From positions 496,001-560,000 of the forward strand of contig JAHBBC010000022.1 of NCBI GenBank assembly GCA_019915015.1: a stretch of 64,000 nt of DNA, written 5' to 3'. The DNA is from Auriscalpium vulgare (Eukaryota > Basidiomycota > Agaricomycetes > Russulales > Auriscalpiaceae). The notes beneath the pieces were generated by a model. The model searched no databases, was not told the DNA's origin, and saw only the letters and a program-made list of their open reading frames with translations. Below, piece by piece: positions 31,199-41,545 of the stretch. Within the stretch, counting starts at the first letter, position 1, and each line of letters starts with the position of its first letter. The position numbers were made by a program, and so were the translations under genes.

Positions 31199-32114
31199 CC
31201 TGAAAACACAGTGAGTGGCACGCGCACCGTTTATGCAACGTACACAAGGGCGGTGGCCGCCGCGGCACGACTGCGAATGCCATACTCATGGTGCCGTGCG
31301 CGGCGTGGTGTGGCGACACACGTGTCACGTCGTACGGGCCCCGTATTGTTTCGTTGATAATAAGCGAGTGATGCAAACGTGAGCGTGGCGCCTTCGACAT
31401 TGTGTCCTTGTCTGTGGGGCCGCCATAATTATGAGAGCGCATCACAACCGCTGAGTACAGGCGTCAGTTACGAACTAAACTCGTGAGGAGGTCGTGGTAG
31501 CGCACCCAAGGAAAACTAGCATGCTGGGGCCAGCAATTGCGGAGCACAAACAACGGGAGGACAGAAGGCGCAGAAGGTCTACGATTGTACGTTGAAAAGA
31601 AGAATGCAATGGGTTGCCGACCTTGTACTACGACGTAGGTCACATGCAGTGGTCGTCTTGTGACAGGCAAATCATTCGCCGAGGGCACGTGTGGAACAGC
31701 CGACAAGCGACTGAAACAATGACGATGGCCTGAGCGCACAATATGTAAAGTATATCAGCCGAAACTCGGTCCCACGCAGCTGAAGAACGCACCTTCTGAA
31801 TGCCCTACCCGCTCTAAAGTCTCCCATCCTACAACAGACTGATGCCAAACGCGCAAACCGCCCATGACGTTGTGAAATTTGGCGTTGGTGGGCCCATGTG
31901 TGGCGCTGGCGCCGATGTACCGTCCGTTCTCATACGCCCTCTGCAACACCGCGCGCGTGAGTCGATCTGTCCACGAGTCTGCGCACGCTTCATCTGCGAG
32001 CACTGGCGGGGAACATGGGTCTGCGGGGCGCGATAGACGGAGAGACAATGCCACGAGCGAGGATTAATGTTCCGGGAGAGAACAACGCCCGGGCCGGCAA
32101 GCACAGAGGACCGC

Positions 32115-32136
32115 ATGTCAACAGATGTCAACAAGG
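32115..32136. promoter_or_regulatory. Double GTTGAC motif, site 5 (inverted)
   Basis: The plus strand reads TGTCAACAGATGTCAACAAG, the reverse complement of the pattern at 10239 and 21972, at the outer edge of block P copy 3. Confidence 0.35.
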
Positions 32137-32150
32137 GTCGCCACCCTCAG

Positions 32151-32949
32151 CGTCGCCTTCTTGAACTCCTCCTTCCTCGACGCCCTGCTCAAAGTATCAT
32201 CGATTGCCCGCCGGCCCACCAATACCACCTGGCGCGATCACTCCCTCAGCCTCGTCGCATCTAATGCCGGTCTCGCCCTCTCGAGTAGTCTGGATGGCCG
32301 CGGAGAAAGCCTGAGCTCTGTACGCTGCGGAACGCCTCCCACCCGGACGCTCCATCACCTCCACCGCTTTCCAGCCTGAACTGCGTTGCGCCGAGTATCA
32401 GAACTTTGCGCAGGAGCTCGGGTGACGCGTTACTCGAAGGTATGTTTACTTACCGCGACAGCGACTCGCCCATCGTGACAGCCGCAGTTATGCCTGCGTA
32501 ACACCGACATAGCCAGCTGTGGCGGCTACAGTCTTGAAGCGCCTACGATTCCAAGATCGGCCACCAACGACAAATCTTCAGCTAATCCAGAGCACCAGCT
32601 CCGAACGCCTCGCGATCCATAAATTCTGCACGAAAATTACAGTTTACCGGATGTCTGCGTAGCAACCAGCGCTGGATCTTATCTGCGGAGGTGCGTCGTC
32701 CGTCTCCTCATCCCCGCGCTGAAAAGACACCTGTTCCATTCATCGGACGCCGCGTGTCAGCACAGTCGCCATCGCCATTCGACATCCGGTGCCGTTTCTG
32801 CAGCTGATCTTCCACTGCATCATGGTAACTCCGCTGTATTCTCGCTAGACAATACAACGCCCGCGGATATGCTATCACAAGTTTGGACTTTTCTGCAATA
32901 TGATTCGGCCTTGTCCCGAGCCACGCTTGCACTCTATCATACCAACAAA
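32151..32949. other. Intergenic repeat remnants
   Basis: 32530-32800 resembles 4200-4640 and 7390-7860 in inverse orientation (landmark CTCCGAACGCCTCGCG). No gene is seen. Confidence 0.45.
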
Positions 32950-33168
32950 TCATGCATTCCCAGAGGCCACAGATCCCCGCTCCTCCTCCACCTGCGAGCT
33001 CGATCTACGACACATGTTTGAGTCGTCTTGCCGGGCCCCAGCTGCGGAAGCGGTGGCAAACACCAGCATCTCGACACCCCGCGTAGACGGCAGTGATGGC
33101 GCGTTGTCTGCGAGCATGAGCTCGCGCATGTGCAGCACGACCCGGGAGCCCAGAAATAGCCTCCGCAT
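32950..33168 (-). pseudogene. Inverted 3' fragment of a DUF6533 gene
   Basis: The minus-strand frame starts GSRVVLHMRELMLADNAPSL and continues STRGVEMLVFATASA, matching the last exon of both DUF6533 genes. No upstream exons are present, so only the 3' end was copied. It lies head-to-head with the upstream region of the intact copy at 33808. Confidence 0.7.
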
Positions 33169-33807
33169 TCCTTTTTGCCCTGGGCGGAACCGTGTGGCCT
33201 TTGAAGACGGACAAGAAAGGTGTTGTGAGAGCTAGGTACGTGCTGCCGTTTTGCACGGGCATCCAGATATTCGGTGCTGATGCACACCCAGGTCATGCTG
33301 TGGTCTGATCAGAGCGCAGTCAGCTGTGGACGTGTCCTCCACTTATCGTCAGCCGTGTCTTGGCCCTCGTCAAATCGTCATCGCCACCACAATGCATCAG
33401 AGAAATCACGCCCTACGAAGAAAATCGCGACGTGTTTCAGGCCACGCTCCTCTCCATCACGGCACTCGCCTTCCATACTCCGTACTCTGTAAACACCCGC
33501 GCTGCAAGAGGGGTAGCATCATTACCAGAGTCAATGTGCGGCTGCGATGGACTGCCGGACGACACAGCTAGCCATCAGCGCGACCCGGGCTGGCGTCCTT
33601 CACGCACCGGCCGTCAAGTGTCGCTGATGGATAGGCCCCATTGAACGCGCCACAATGATTTTCATGCGATGTGGGTTGCCTCTCCTGAGCCACAAGTGAG
33701 TTCTCAGGCTGTCATCGTAGTATGGATACTGTTTTGCGGCGCTGATATTGATCGATGCCAGATACATGCCGCATACATAGGCTTCAAGACATGGACATGG
33801 CCTTCGC

Positions 33808-35529
33808 ATGTCTTCCCTTACCGGCTCTTCCTGTAAGTCATGTTCTTCATCTATACGTGCGGAATCATAATTGCGCCGCCCAGTCAACGTGGGGAAGGCG
33901 TCTCGCAATGCGGCACTGGGCGTGCTTGCATACGATTACCGTGCGCCCTCCCAATTCTTCGTCTCTTCCACGATTTTCTAATGGCTCATTTTCTCTGTAG
34001 TGATAACATTCGACGCAGAGGTGAGCAATTGTGCATACTGATTCTCGACTCACTGTCCATTCCGGTCGTTCCACATCTCCAGGTCAACTTCGTCTGGCGA
34101 CAGCGCAAGCGTACATGGAGCTTCTGGCTCTATATCTTCGTGAGTATCCCATACTTTACTTGCGCGTCATGATGCTAACTCTGCGACCCTGGGCAGAACA
34201 GATTCTTCCCTTTCGCATGGATATTATATGCGTCGTGTACGTTGTCTCCCTATCCTTGTGCTCTCGCACAGTCAATGCGATCTCGACAGTCACCTTAAAC
34301 TCCAATACTGTCCTCATAAAGGTCAGTTCCACTTCCACTTCATTGTTTTCTCCCCTCTAACGTGTCGCAGATGTACGTTTCCCGCTCAAGGCAGACCCTA
34401 GTCGTGTCTGCTCATCCGGACAATTTAGGTGTATCTTTGATTTCGCCACCAGCGAAGTCGTGCCAGTGCTGGTGACAGTTGGCGTGCAGCGTGCGTATTT
34501 TTTATCCTGCGCGCACGATCCCTGAGGCTAAACAGACTCTTTTCTATCCCAGTGATTCTTCAAATGCGGGTACATTAGCCAGTACATCACCATCCCGCAC
34601 ACGCTGAGCATCATCCGCCACCAGGTTTACGCCCTATACGAGCTCAGCAAACGCCTCCGCTATTTGCTCCTCATCGGCTGCACCGCCGAGCTCGTTGCCA
34701 TGCTGGCCCTCATACCCATCTCCGTCATCCGCATCGTCCGTGCGTCCCGCTCACCGCGGAGCACACAACACACCCAGCTAACAGATCTCGTCTACAGATA
34801 TCCCTTGGATATCGACGCCCACCGGCTGCTACTACTCGAAAGACATCGACATCACGATGTTCTGGATCCCGGCCCTGGTGTTCGAGCCCGTGCTCTGCGC
34901 GCTCGTCGCGTGGAAGGCGTGGGGCGCAGCGGCGGCGCGGTGGATGCGGCTGCGGAGGTCGGGGGTGCGCGAAGACGGTGCAATGGATCTGGACGAGGTG
35001 CTGCCGCTGGTCACGCTCATGGCCCGGGATAGGTAGGTGCCTCCTCGTCCTCCGCGAGAGCTAGAGCGCTCATGGTCTTATGATCTTTCAGTTTGGGATA
35101 CTTCATAGGGTTCGTGCACACTATGCACCAAGTGGATTGGGTATTGCTGACGCGCCGTGTGCTATGCTCCAGGGTATACTCCGTTCTGGTGGCCCTGACG
35201 ATTGCCTCCGTTGCGCGGTTCGACTCCTTTATTGTTGTCATGCTGCCGTACGTGTATTCTCGCATCGTCAACCTCAAACGAGCTGCCCTCTTACTCGTAT
35301 GGGGTGTGCGTTTCACAGGTGGACATACGCGCTCCCATCTGTCCTGGGCTCCCGGATCGTGTTGCACGTACGCGAGCTCATGCTCGCAGAGAAGGCGCCA
35401 TCTCTACCGTCCACGCGGGGCGTCGACATGCTGGTATTCGCGACGGCACAGCAGGATGAGGATGGCCGTGACATGTATCGCAGTTCGAACCCGAGGGTGG
35501 AAGAGGAGCGGTCCTCTGTGAATGCATGA
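33808..35529 (+). CDS. DUF6533-type seven-helix membrane protein, copy 2
   Basis: A multi-exon gene from the ATG at 33808 (MSSLTGSS) with first intron 33833-33883 and stop at 35527-35529. Spliced sequence gives VLAYDYLITFDAEVNFVW (the DUF6533 signature), then TSEVVPVLVTVGVQLILQMR, VYALYELSKRLRYLLLIG, FWIPALVFEPVLCALVAWKA, VYSVLVALTIASVARF and WTYALPSVLGSRIVLH, consistent with seven membrane helices and a short acidic tail. All exons have counterparts in copy 1. A 2-nt micro-exon (34371-34372) is needed to keep frame, because the following 56-nt intron cannot be retained in frame. Function is unknown for the family. Confidence 0.75.
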
Positions 35530-36043
35530 CTAGCATGGGGTCGATTTGTGCTGCGTTGTGCTTATGCTTATGATAAAAATATGAAGCTGTGTGCTGGGTC
35601 GCGATGATGAGATGGTGCGCTATGCGCCTCGCCTTTTACGTAGCCCATTTATGACTGTCTCAACGCGCTCGGGCGACTCGTAGAGCATCCTTATGACGTG
35701 GCGGTGCCAGTTGTCTCTGGGAGTGTCGTCCACAGAGAGTCATGTCTCTGTGGTAGCCACTGATTCTCCTGCGGGACATGGTCTCTGGCCAGCGCTGCAC
35801 AGAGCCCACAGACACGGAGGAAAACTCCGATGTGCTCCGCATCGCTCGTTGCCCGGAGTCGCGCCTCCAATATACCCGATCTCTTGCACTGAGGTCGACA
35901 TACCGCGTCGAGTCCGAATATGCCCCTTCTACACGAATGTTGTGCCTTCAAGCTCACAAGGCGGCGGTCCCTGGCTTTGATGGAATTCCTGCGTAGGCGC
36001 CAAGAATGGCCTTCCATTTACGTGGTCGTGTCCGCGAGATGCT
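35530..36043. other. Left flank of the Ngaro element
   Basis: No gene is seen. The last ~100 bp match the inverse of 14220-14300 (CCTTCCATTTACGTG shared), the upstream region of F-box copy 3. It is therefore the upstream region of F-box copy 5, cut off by the insertion. Confidence 0.5.
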
Positions 36044-36213
36044 TGGTACTCTATGGCGGGCCGAGGCACGAGGATAGCCGTAGCGGGAGGTCTATGATTA
36101 CGTGAGCGCAGGCGGGCTCATCGCCGCCACGCCTCCCACGCAGGCGCTCGCGCGCTCGCTCTCTGCTGCCACCTGGCATCTTCATCAGCCCTTTTTGGCT
36201 TCGTATTTTCGCA
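36044..36213 (+). repeat. Ngaro split repeat A1
   Basis: This 170-bp repeat begins TGGTACTCTATGGCGGG and ends GTATTTTCGCA. It looks identical to A2 at 41311-41480. Confidence 0.9.
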
Positions 36214-36264
36214 GTTTCCTTCAGTTTCCTTCGCACTTTCTCGCTCACAATCTCTTTCCCCACC

Positions 36265-37876
36265 ATGGCCCGTATTACCATCAACCCTCACGAGGTTCCC
36301 GCGCCCGAGTTCACCGATGAGGATATCCAGGATCTCTTCGACGACCCGGTTCCGGACTTCCCAGCCGCTCGTGCTCGCCTCATGGCTTCCTGGAAAAAGA
36401 CCAATGACAGACAGAAGGAAGCTTGGGACGATCAGGTGGCGGATGACGCCCAGATAGAAGCGGACCGCCTCGCTCAGGCACAACAGGTAGCTGACGCCGA
36501 GAAACAGGCCGCAGAGCTCGCTCAGCGCGAAGCCGACGCTAAACGCCCCAAAGCCGGCGGATACGCGCGAGCCCAGACCAATTCCAGGGCCGTCGCCGAC
36601 GACCCTGCCCCTTACGCCATGGAACGCATGCGCAAATTCAAGACGGTGGCCCTTGATTACTTCACTCCCAACGGCTGCAAGACGTTCAGCCCTCGCGCAG
36701 ACACCGAAAGTGAACCTCCGGGCTTCACCATCCCAGGTTCCACCCTCACCCTCCAGTCCTCGCACAAGCCATCGCCGAACGCGCGTTCTGACCGCGACCT
36801 CACCTGGGTCGACTTCATGGTGGCTGCCCCGCAATACATCGCCGTCATGGAAAAGACGGGATGGCCTGCCGAGCACATCGAAGACCTCCAAACGTTTTTC
36901 CATCAGATTTTCAACCACCCCATCCTTCGAACCGACCCTACGCACGGTACGAAGATCCTCCTCCGCTTCGCGGAGGAGCAGCGCTATATGTGGATCAACT
37001 CCCTCGGACAACCGTCATCATTCAACATCGCCCTTTGGAGCGAGGAGCTTTTTCGAGAGGCCAGGCGCATCTACTACGAAGAGATCCAGGCGAAAGAGCG
37101 CAGCGAAACCGCGCAAGACCGAGCGCTAGTCGCGAAAGACAGGGCACAGTACGTTCTTTCCCTCTCGTTTCCCTTTCGAATCGCGCTAACGCCCCGTTCA
37201 CTCGCCTTCCTTTCCCTCGATACGTCCACGCCAACGCCATGCCACGCCATTTCCATCCATCGCGCCACTGCCATCCCCATCCATCTGCCAATTCTGCGCG
37301 CTCGCTGCCATCTGCCACGCGCCACGCGCAATCATTACGCGCGCGTCTCTTCTCCAAAGACTGCAGGCGTCGCTAGCAGAAGCCGAGGCAATTCGCAAGT
37401 CACTCGCCAACGCGCTCAGCGCGGTCAACTCTCAGTCCGCCTTCGGCGACACCTTCAAACACAGCCATTCCCCACGAGCTCAGGCTTCTCCCCCGCCATC
37501 CCCATCCAAAAAGCGGGCTCGCCTAGACGCCGGCATTGACGACAAGGGTGCGGGCGTACCCTCCGGGAAGCGTCCGAAAGCCGGTGCGCCCGGCTCTTCG
37601 TTTCCAGACAAGCGGTCCGTTTGCGCCTTGTGCCTCGGACGTGACCCACACGACGTCGGGCGCTGCAATCGCGCGCGACTGTGGGACGATTCCCGCGACA
37701 CCCGCTGCTCCAGAAACGCGCGCGACCGCCTCGCGGTGGGAGACGCAGAGATCTGCCTCGCCTGGCAGTTACCCAACGGGTGCCAAAGCACCAGTCATTT
37801 GGACCGGCACGCATGCTCCGGTTGCGGGGACACCGCTCACGGAGCGAACGGATGCCCTCTCGCGCAGGCGGCTTAA
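36265..37876 (+). CDS. Ngaro gag-like protein with zinc knuckles, one intron
   Basis: Exons 36265-37148 and 37360-37876 are joined across a 211-nt intron (GTACGT...CCAAAG), giving 466 aa with closed phases. The N-terminal part is acidic and helical (EFTDEDIQDLFDDPVPDF; a Gln/Ala/Glu coiled coil at ~75-110). A globular part follows at ~120-295 (WVDFMVAAPQYIAVME, TFFHQIFNHPIL). The second exon adds a helix, a basic PSPSKKRARL stretch and a Cys/His-rich end: CALCLGRDPHDVGRC, CSRN, CLAWQ, HLDRHACSGCGDTAHG, as expected for a nucleic-acid-binding gag. Without splicing the frame stays open to 37539 but loses the zinc knuckles. So the spliced form is probably the functional gag, and the intron is a feature few retroelements keep. 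Confidence 0.7.
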
Positions 37877-39842
37877 TCCCCTCACCCCCTACCGACCTGA
37901 CGCCTGGGAGCGCGCGTTCGAGGAGGCCGGTTTGTCTTGGAAGTACCCTCATCTTGTTGACAGTTTACGCTCAGGTTTTCGCATTGCGTTCCCCATCATC
38001 CGTTCCACGCGCGCGCCATTTAATAGTCCATCCATTGCCGCCCACTTAATGCAGTTTGTAGATATTGTCGCGCATGAATTCGCTCGTGGCCGCTATCTGG
38101 GCCCGTTCTCTCAATCCGAACTCGAAGCCCTGATTGGGCCTTTCCAGACCTCGCCATTGTCCCTCACACCTAAGCCGCATAAGCCAGCCTCATTACGTCT
38201 CATTCAAAATTTCTCGTTCCCCCGCACACCATCCGGCGCGCATCGCTCCGTCAATTCGCACGTAAACTCAGATGACTTTCCCTGCTCCTGGAGCACGTTC
38301 TCAGCCTTTTGCATTCTGATCGCCTCCCTTCCGCCCGGTTCCAGAGCCGCTGTCCGCGACGTGCAAGAGGCTTACCGATCCGTTCCGCTTCACGAATCCC
38401 AGTGGCCAGCGGCGGTAGTGCGCATAGCCAACGCCGGCGAACACCCATTTCTCGTCGACACCAGCACCGCTTTTGGAGGCGCTCCAAACGCCGGCGTGTA
38501 CGGCAACCTCGCTGACGGGGCGGTCGACATCATGCGATCGCGAGGCCTCGGTCCGATCGCGAAGTGGGTCGACGACCACGTCTTCTTTCAGATACCTTTG
38601 CAGCATCTTGAGTCTTTCAATCGCATACGAGCCGCCGCGCGCGCCAGAATCCTCGCGCAGGGCGGCGCTCATCGCTCGGGGGGCAGAATTTGGTACGGAG
38701 GTGACACGTTGCCCGATGGGCGCACCGAAGAATTCGACGAGGACCACCGTTTTCCGGTACGCGACTTATCGCGTTCATCGGTCAAGACCGACTTCGATGC
38801 CACTTTCTCCTGCTCCATGTCAGACATTGATCTCGTTTCGGCTGAGCTCGGAATCCCCTGGCAGGCCGAGAAAGACCTCCCGTTTGCGCACACTTTCCCT
38901 TTCACCGGGTTCCTGTGGGACCTCGAGGCACGCACGGTCTCACTCCTTGACAAAAAGAGGGACAAATACATCGCTGCCATAAACGCGTGGCTCGCTTCGC
39001 CGGTGCATTCCCTCTCCGAGACCCAAAAGCTGTACGGCAAGCTATTTCACGCGACCCACGTCGTCACGTGTGGGCGCGCTTACCTCACAAGGCTCGAGGC
39101 GTTCATGCCCCTTTTTGGGTCTGAACCACACAAGCCACGACACCCGCCGCATGGCACCCGTGAGGACCTCGTCTGGTGGCGACAGAGGCTCTCCTCCAAC
39201 GCACTCTCGCGCCCCATCCCATCCGTCGTTCAGATACTCGACGTTCACGCATTCTCCGATGCCAGCACCAGTTTCGGCATCGGAATATGGCTCGACGGCC
39301 GCTGGCGAGCTTGGTCCTTCGCCCCCGGCTGGAAGTGCGACGGGCGAGACATCGGGTGGGCCGAGGCAGTCGGCTTCGAACTCCTTGTTCTGGCCGTCCT
39401 ACAAGAGCGCTCCGGGCGTCCCCCTCGACATTTCCGCGTCTTCGGAGACAATCAGGGAGTGGTGGAAGGTTGGTGGAGGGGCCGGAGCAGGAACAACGCA
39501 ACCAACGATGTCTTCAAGCGTATCCACGCTCTTTTGGAGCCGACAGGGTGCGCCGTCCATACCAGTTACGTCCCCAGCGCAGACAACCCGGCCGACGGCC
39601 CCTCCAGGGGCGTGTACCCCAGTCGCCGAGCCCTCCTCCCACCCATCCGCTTGCCAGAGTGCCTCGCGCCCTTTCTTCTCGATTTCGACGCCCACCTCCC
39701 CCCCGCCGACTGCCCAGACGAACAGCTCGACGCCGACGAGCAGATCGAGTGGGACGGCCACGCGGCCCGCGCAGAGTTCGAACGAGACCGTCGTTCCGAG
39801 GAATTCGCCCGAGCTCGCCCTCGCAGGGCCGGCCTGGAATAG
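37536..39842 (+). CDS. Ngaro reverse transcriptase and RNase H
   Basis: A 768-codon frame overlaps the 3' end of gag by 341 nt in the +1 frame relative to gag. Conserved sequence starts at ~residue 110. RT blocks are LRLIQNFSFPR, AVRDVQEAYRSVPLH (catalytic Asp), FGGAPNAG, and WVDDHVFF, the YxDD box with V for Y, at ~350. RNase H follows with HAFSDASTSFGIGI, WAEAVGFELL, VFGDNQGVV and SADNPADGPS (Asp, Glu, Asp, Asp). This supports reverse transcription and template removal. It is probably expressed by frameshifting or re-initiation from the gag transcript. No break is visible. Confidence 0.88.
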   Translation: MTTRVRAYPPGSVRKPVRPALRFQTSGPFAPCASDVTHTTSGAAIARDCGTIPATPAAPETRATASRWETQRSASPGSYPTGAKAPVIWTGTHAPVAGTPLTERTDALSRRRLNPLTPYRPDAWERAFEEAGLSWKYPHLVDSLRSGFRIAFPIIRSTRAPFNSPSIAAHLMQFVDIVAHEFARGRYLGPFSQSELEALIGPFQTSPLSLTPKPHKPASLRLIQNFSFPRTPSGAHRSVNSHVNSDDFPCSWSTFSAFCILIASLPPGSRAAVRDVQEAYRSVPLHESQWPAAVVRIANAGEHPFLVDTSTAFGGAPNAGVYGNLADGAVDIMRSRGLGPIAKWVDDHVFFQIPLQHLESFNRIRAAARARILAQGGAHRSGGRIWYGGDTLPDGRTEEFDEDHRFPVRDLSRSSVKTDFDATFSCSMSDIDLVSAELGIPWQAEKDLPFAHTFPFTGFLWDLEARTVSLLDKKRDKYIAAINAWLASPVHSLSETQKLYGKLFHATHVVTCGRAYLTRLEAFMPLFGSEPHKPRHPPHGTREDLVWWRQRLSSNALSRPIPSVVQILDVHAFSDASTSFGIGIWLDGRWRAWSFAPGWKCDGRDIGWAEAVGFELLVLAVLQERSGRPPRHFRVFGDNQGVVEGWWRGRSRNNATNDVFKRIHALLEPTGCAVHTSYVPSADNPADGPSRGVYPSRRALLPPIRLPECLAPFLLDFDAHLPPADCPDEQLDADEQIEWDGHAARAEFERDRRSEEFARARPRRAGLE

Positions 39843-41103
39843 GCTTGACGCCGCTCTCCCAGCCAAGCCCACGCGCCCGAGCGCTGCCGCGCGACCGCGC
39901 CTGCCGACAGTCGCCTCCGTGCTGCGTCCCAAATGCCTCGCCGCTGAGCGCCTCCGCACGTGGCGCCCCGCCGGCTCCGCGCCTCCACTTGACCCCACCC
40001 TTCCCCCCGAGAACATGCAGCGCGTCTCCGCTGTACTCGGTTTTGCATGGCAGGAGAACACCCTCCGGACGTACGGGGCCGGTCTGGCTGTTTTTCACCT
40101 CGTGTGCGACATCAAGGGCATCCCGGAGCACCGCCGCGCGCCCGCCTCGTCGGAACTGGTCATCTTTTTCCTGGCGACGCTTGCCGGATCCTACGCCGAG
40201 TCCACCCTGCATAACTACCTAGCCGGCTTGCATGCCTGGCACATTATCCACCTCCTCCCGTGGGAGCTACAGAACACAACTGCCAGCAAGGTCCTCGCCG
40301 CAGCCCGGAATCTCGCGCCGGCCACGTCGCGCAAGCCACCGCGACCTCCCTACACCCTCAGCGTGCTCCGCGCCATCAAGGCCCAGCTCGATCTCGCTGT
40401 CCCCCTAGATGCTGCCGTGTGGGCCTGCGCCACCAGCCTCTTATGGGGCGTCGCGCGCGTTGGGGAGTTGACCGTCCCCACTCTCGACGGTTCCCGCAGC
40501 GATGTGCACCCATCACCCGCCAACATCTCGCACAAAACGGACCGGTCCGGCGGTGCCATCACCGCCATCTTCGTCCCTCGAACCAAAACCTCCAAAGATG
40601 GCGAAGAGATTTATTGGGCCGCACACCCCAACGAGCCCGTCGACCCACACGACGCGCTGCAGAATCACTTACGCGTCAACACGCCGCTCGACAACCAGCA
40701 CATATTCTGCTACGCGCACCGCGGCAAAGCCCGGCCCCTCACGCGCACCATCTTTCTGAGTCGGCTCCGCACCGCCACGATCGGCGCCGGGGAGAAGCAC
40801 TTGCAGGGCCACGGCTTCCGCATCGGCGGCACGCTCGAGTACATGCTCCGCGGCGTCCCTCTCGACACGGTGCGTGCCATCGGCCGCTGGAAGAGCGATG
40901 CCTTCATGCGGTATCTGAGGCGCCACGCCGAAGTCCTTGGCCCGTACATGCAGGACCATGCGGACATCCGCCAAGCCATGCTGCAATACGCGCTACCGGA
41001 TCTCCCGCGTCCCGCCGTTGCCAATTGTGAGTCCGCCTCCTACCTCTCGGGGGCCAGCCAGCGCAGACGCGTCGCCGCACTCCTATCACTCGGGTATCGC
41101 TAA
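39070..41103 (+). CDS. Ngaro tyrosine recombinase
   Basis: The open frame begins without an ATG and overlaps the RT frame by 773 nt, again in +1. Real YR similarity starts near 39,900 (RPKCLAAERLRTW). The N-terminal core-binding region includes LGFAWQENTLRTYGAGLAVF and AESTLHNYLAGLHAWH. The catalytic domain has Arg in WGVARVGELT, H-x-x-R in GHGFRIGGTLEYML, and W plus the nucleophile Tyr in IGRWKSDAFMRYLRRHA, so the R-H-R-Y set is complete. It inserts the circular cDNA by site-specific-type strand exchange, using the A/B junction. The stop at 41101-41103 lies just inside B1. Confidence 0.85.
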   Translation: MGALTSQGSRRSCPFLGLNHTSHDTRRMAPVRTSSGGDRGSPPTHSRAPSHPSFRYSTFTHSPMPAPVSASEYGSTAAGELGPSPPAGSATGETSGGPRQSASNSLFWPSYKSAPGVPLDISASSETIREWWKVGGGAGAGTTQPTMSSSVSTLFWSRQGAPSIPVTSPAQTTRPTAPPGACTPVAEPSSHPSACQSASRPFFSISTPTSPPPTAQTNSSTPTSRSSGTATRPAQSSNETVVPRNSPELALAGPAWNRLDAALPAKPTRPSAAARPRLPTVASVLRPKCLAAERLRTWRPAGSAPPLDPTLPPENMQRVSAVLGFAWQENTLRTYGAGLAVFHLVCDIKGIPEHRRAPASSELVIFFLATLAGSYAESTLHNYLAGLHAWHIIHLLPWELQNTTASKVLAAARNLAPATSRKPPRPPYTLSVLRAIKAQLDLAVPLDAAVWACATSLLWGVARVGELTVPTLDGSRSDVHPSPANISHKTDRSGGAITAIFVPRTKTSKDGEEIYWAAHPNEPVDPHDALQNHLRVNTPLDNQHIFCYAHRGKARPLTRTIFLSRLRTATIGAGEKHLQGHGFRIGGTLEYMLRGVPLDTVRAIGRWKSDAFMRYLRRHAEVLGPYMQDHADIRQAMLQYALPDLPRPAVANCESASYLSGASQRRRVAALLSLGYR

Positions 41104-41310
41104 CCCGGCCCCCCTTTCAGGATTCATCGATCGGTGTCGGAGGCCCCAGTGGGCTTCGCCCGTCTCTCCTTTCTTGTCCACACGTCGCCACGCATTACCT
41201 GTATATTTCGCGCTTGACTCAATACATTTGCGACAGCCTCTCCTTCGTGTGACATTCCACCCCACTCGGCATCACCGCCCTCTCCCGCCGAGCGAGTGAG
41301 TACTCGTAGA
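41096..41310 (+). repeat. Ngaro split repeat B1
   Basis: 215 bp from ATCGCTAACCCGG to GTACTCGTAGA; looks identical to B2 (42569-42783). It overlaps the last codons of YR. Confidence 0.9.
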
Positions 41311-41480
41311 TGGTACTCTATGGCGGGCCGAGGCACGAGGATAGCCGTAGCGGGAGGTCTATGATTACGTGAGCGCAGGCGGGCTCATCGCCGCCACGCC
41401 TCCCACGCAGGCGCTCGCGCGCTCGCTCTCTGCTGCCACCTGGCATCTTCATCAGCCCTTTTTGGCTTCGTATTTTCGCA
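41311..41480 (+). repeat. Ngaro split repeat A2
   Basis: 170 bp, looks identical to A1. The B1/A2 junction reads GTACTCGTAGATGGTACTC, with the hexamer GTACTC on both sides. Confidence 0.9.
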
Positions 41481-41545
41481 CCCTCCCTGCCCGCGCTTTC
41501 GCTTTTCCCCTACTAACGCCACTCCTTCGCTCTTAGCTCCAAGTC

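Larger units (their letters stand above)
30880..32150 (-). repeat. Duplicated block P, copy 3 (inverted)
   Basis: Co-linear on the minus strand with 10250-11460. It has conserved frames ending at 31755 (LTRAVLQRAYENGR) and at 31464 (contains YVVVQGR), a TATA box at 31191-31198, and the leader ATG equivalent near 31,103. The inversion places it next to F-box copy 4 with the same relative gene order, so the whole segment was inverted. Confidence 0.65.

Noticed and set aside
39399..40212. Minus-strand frames of 200-230 codons inside the Ngaro element
   Set aside because: They lie opposite the RT/YR coding sequence in GC-rich DNA, where such shadows are expected. No motif is seen.
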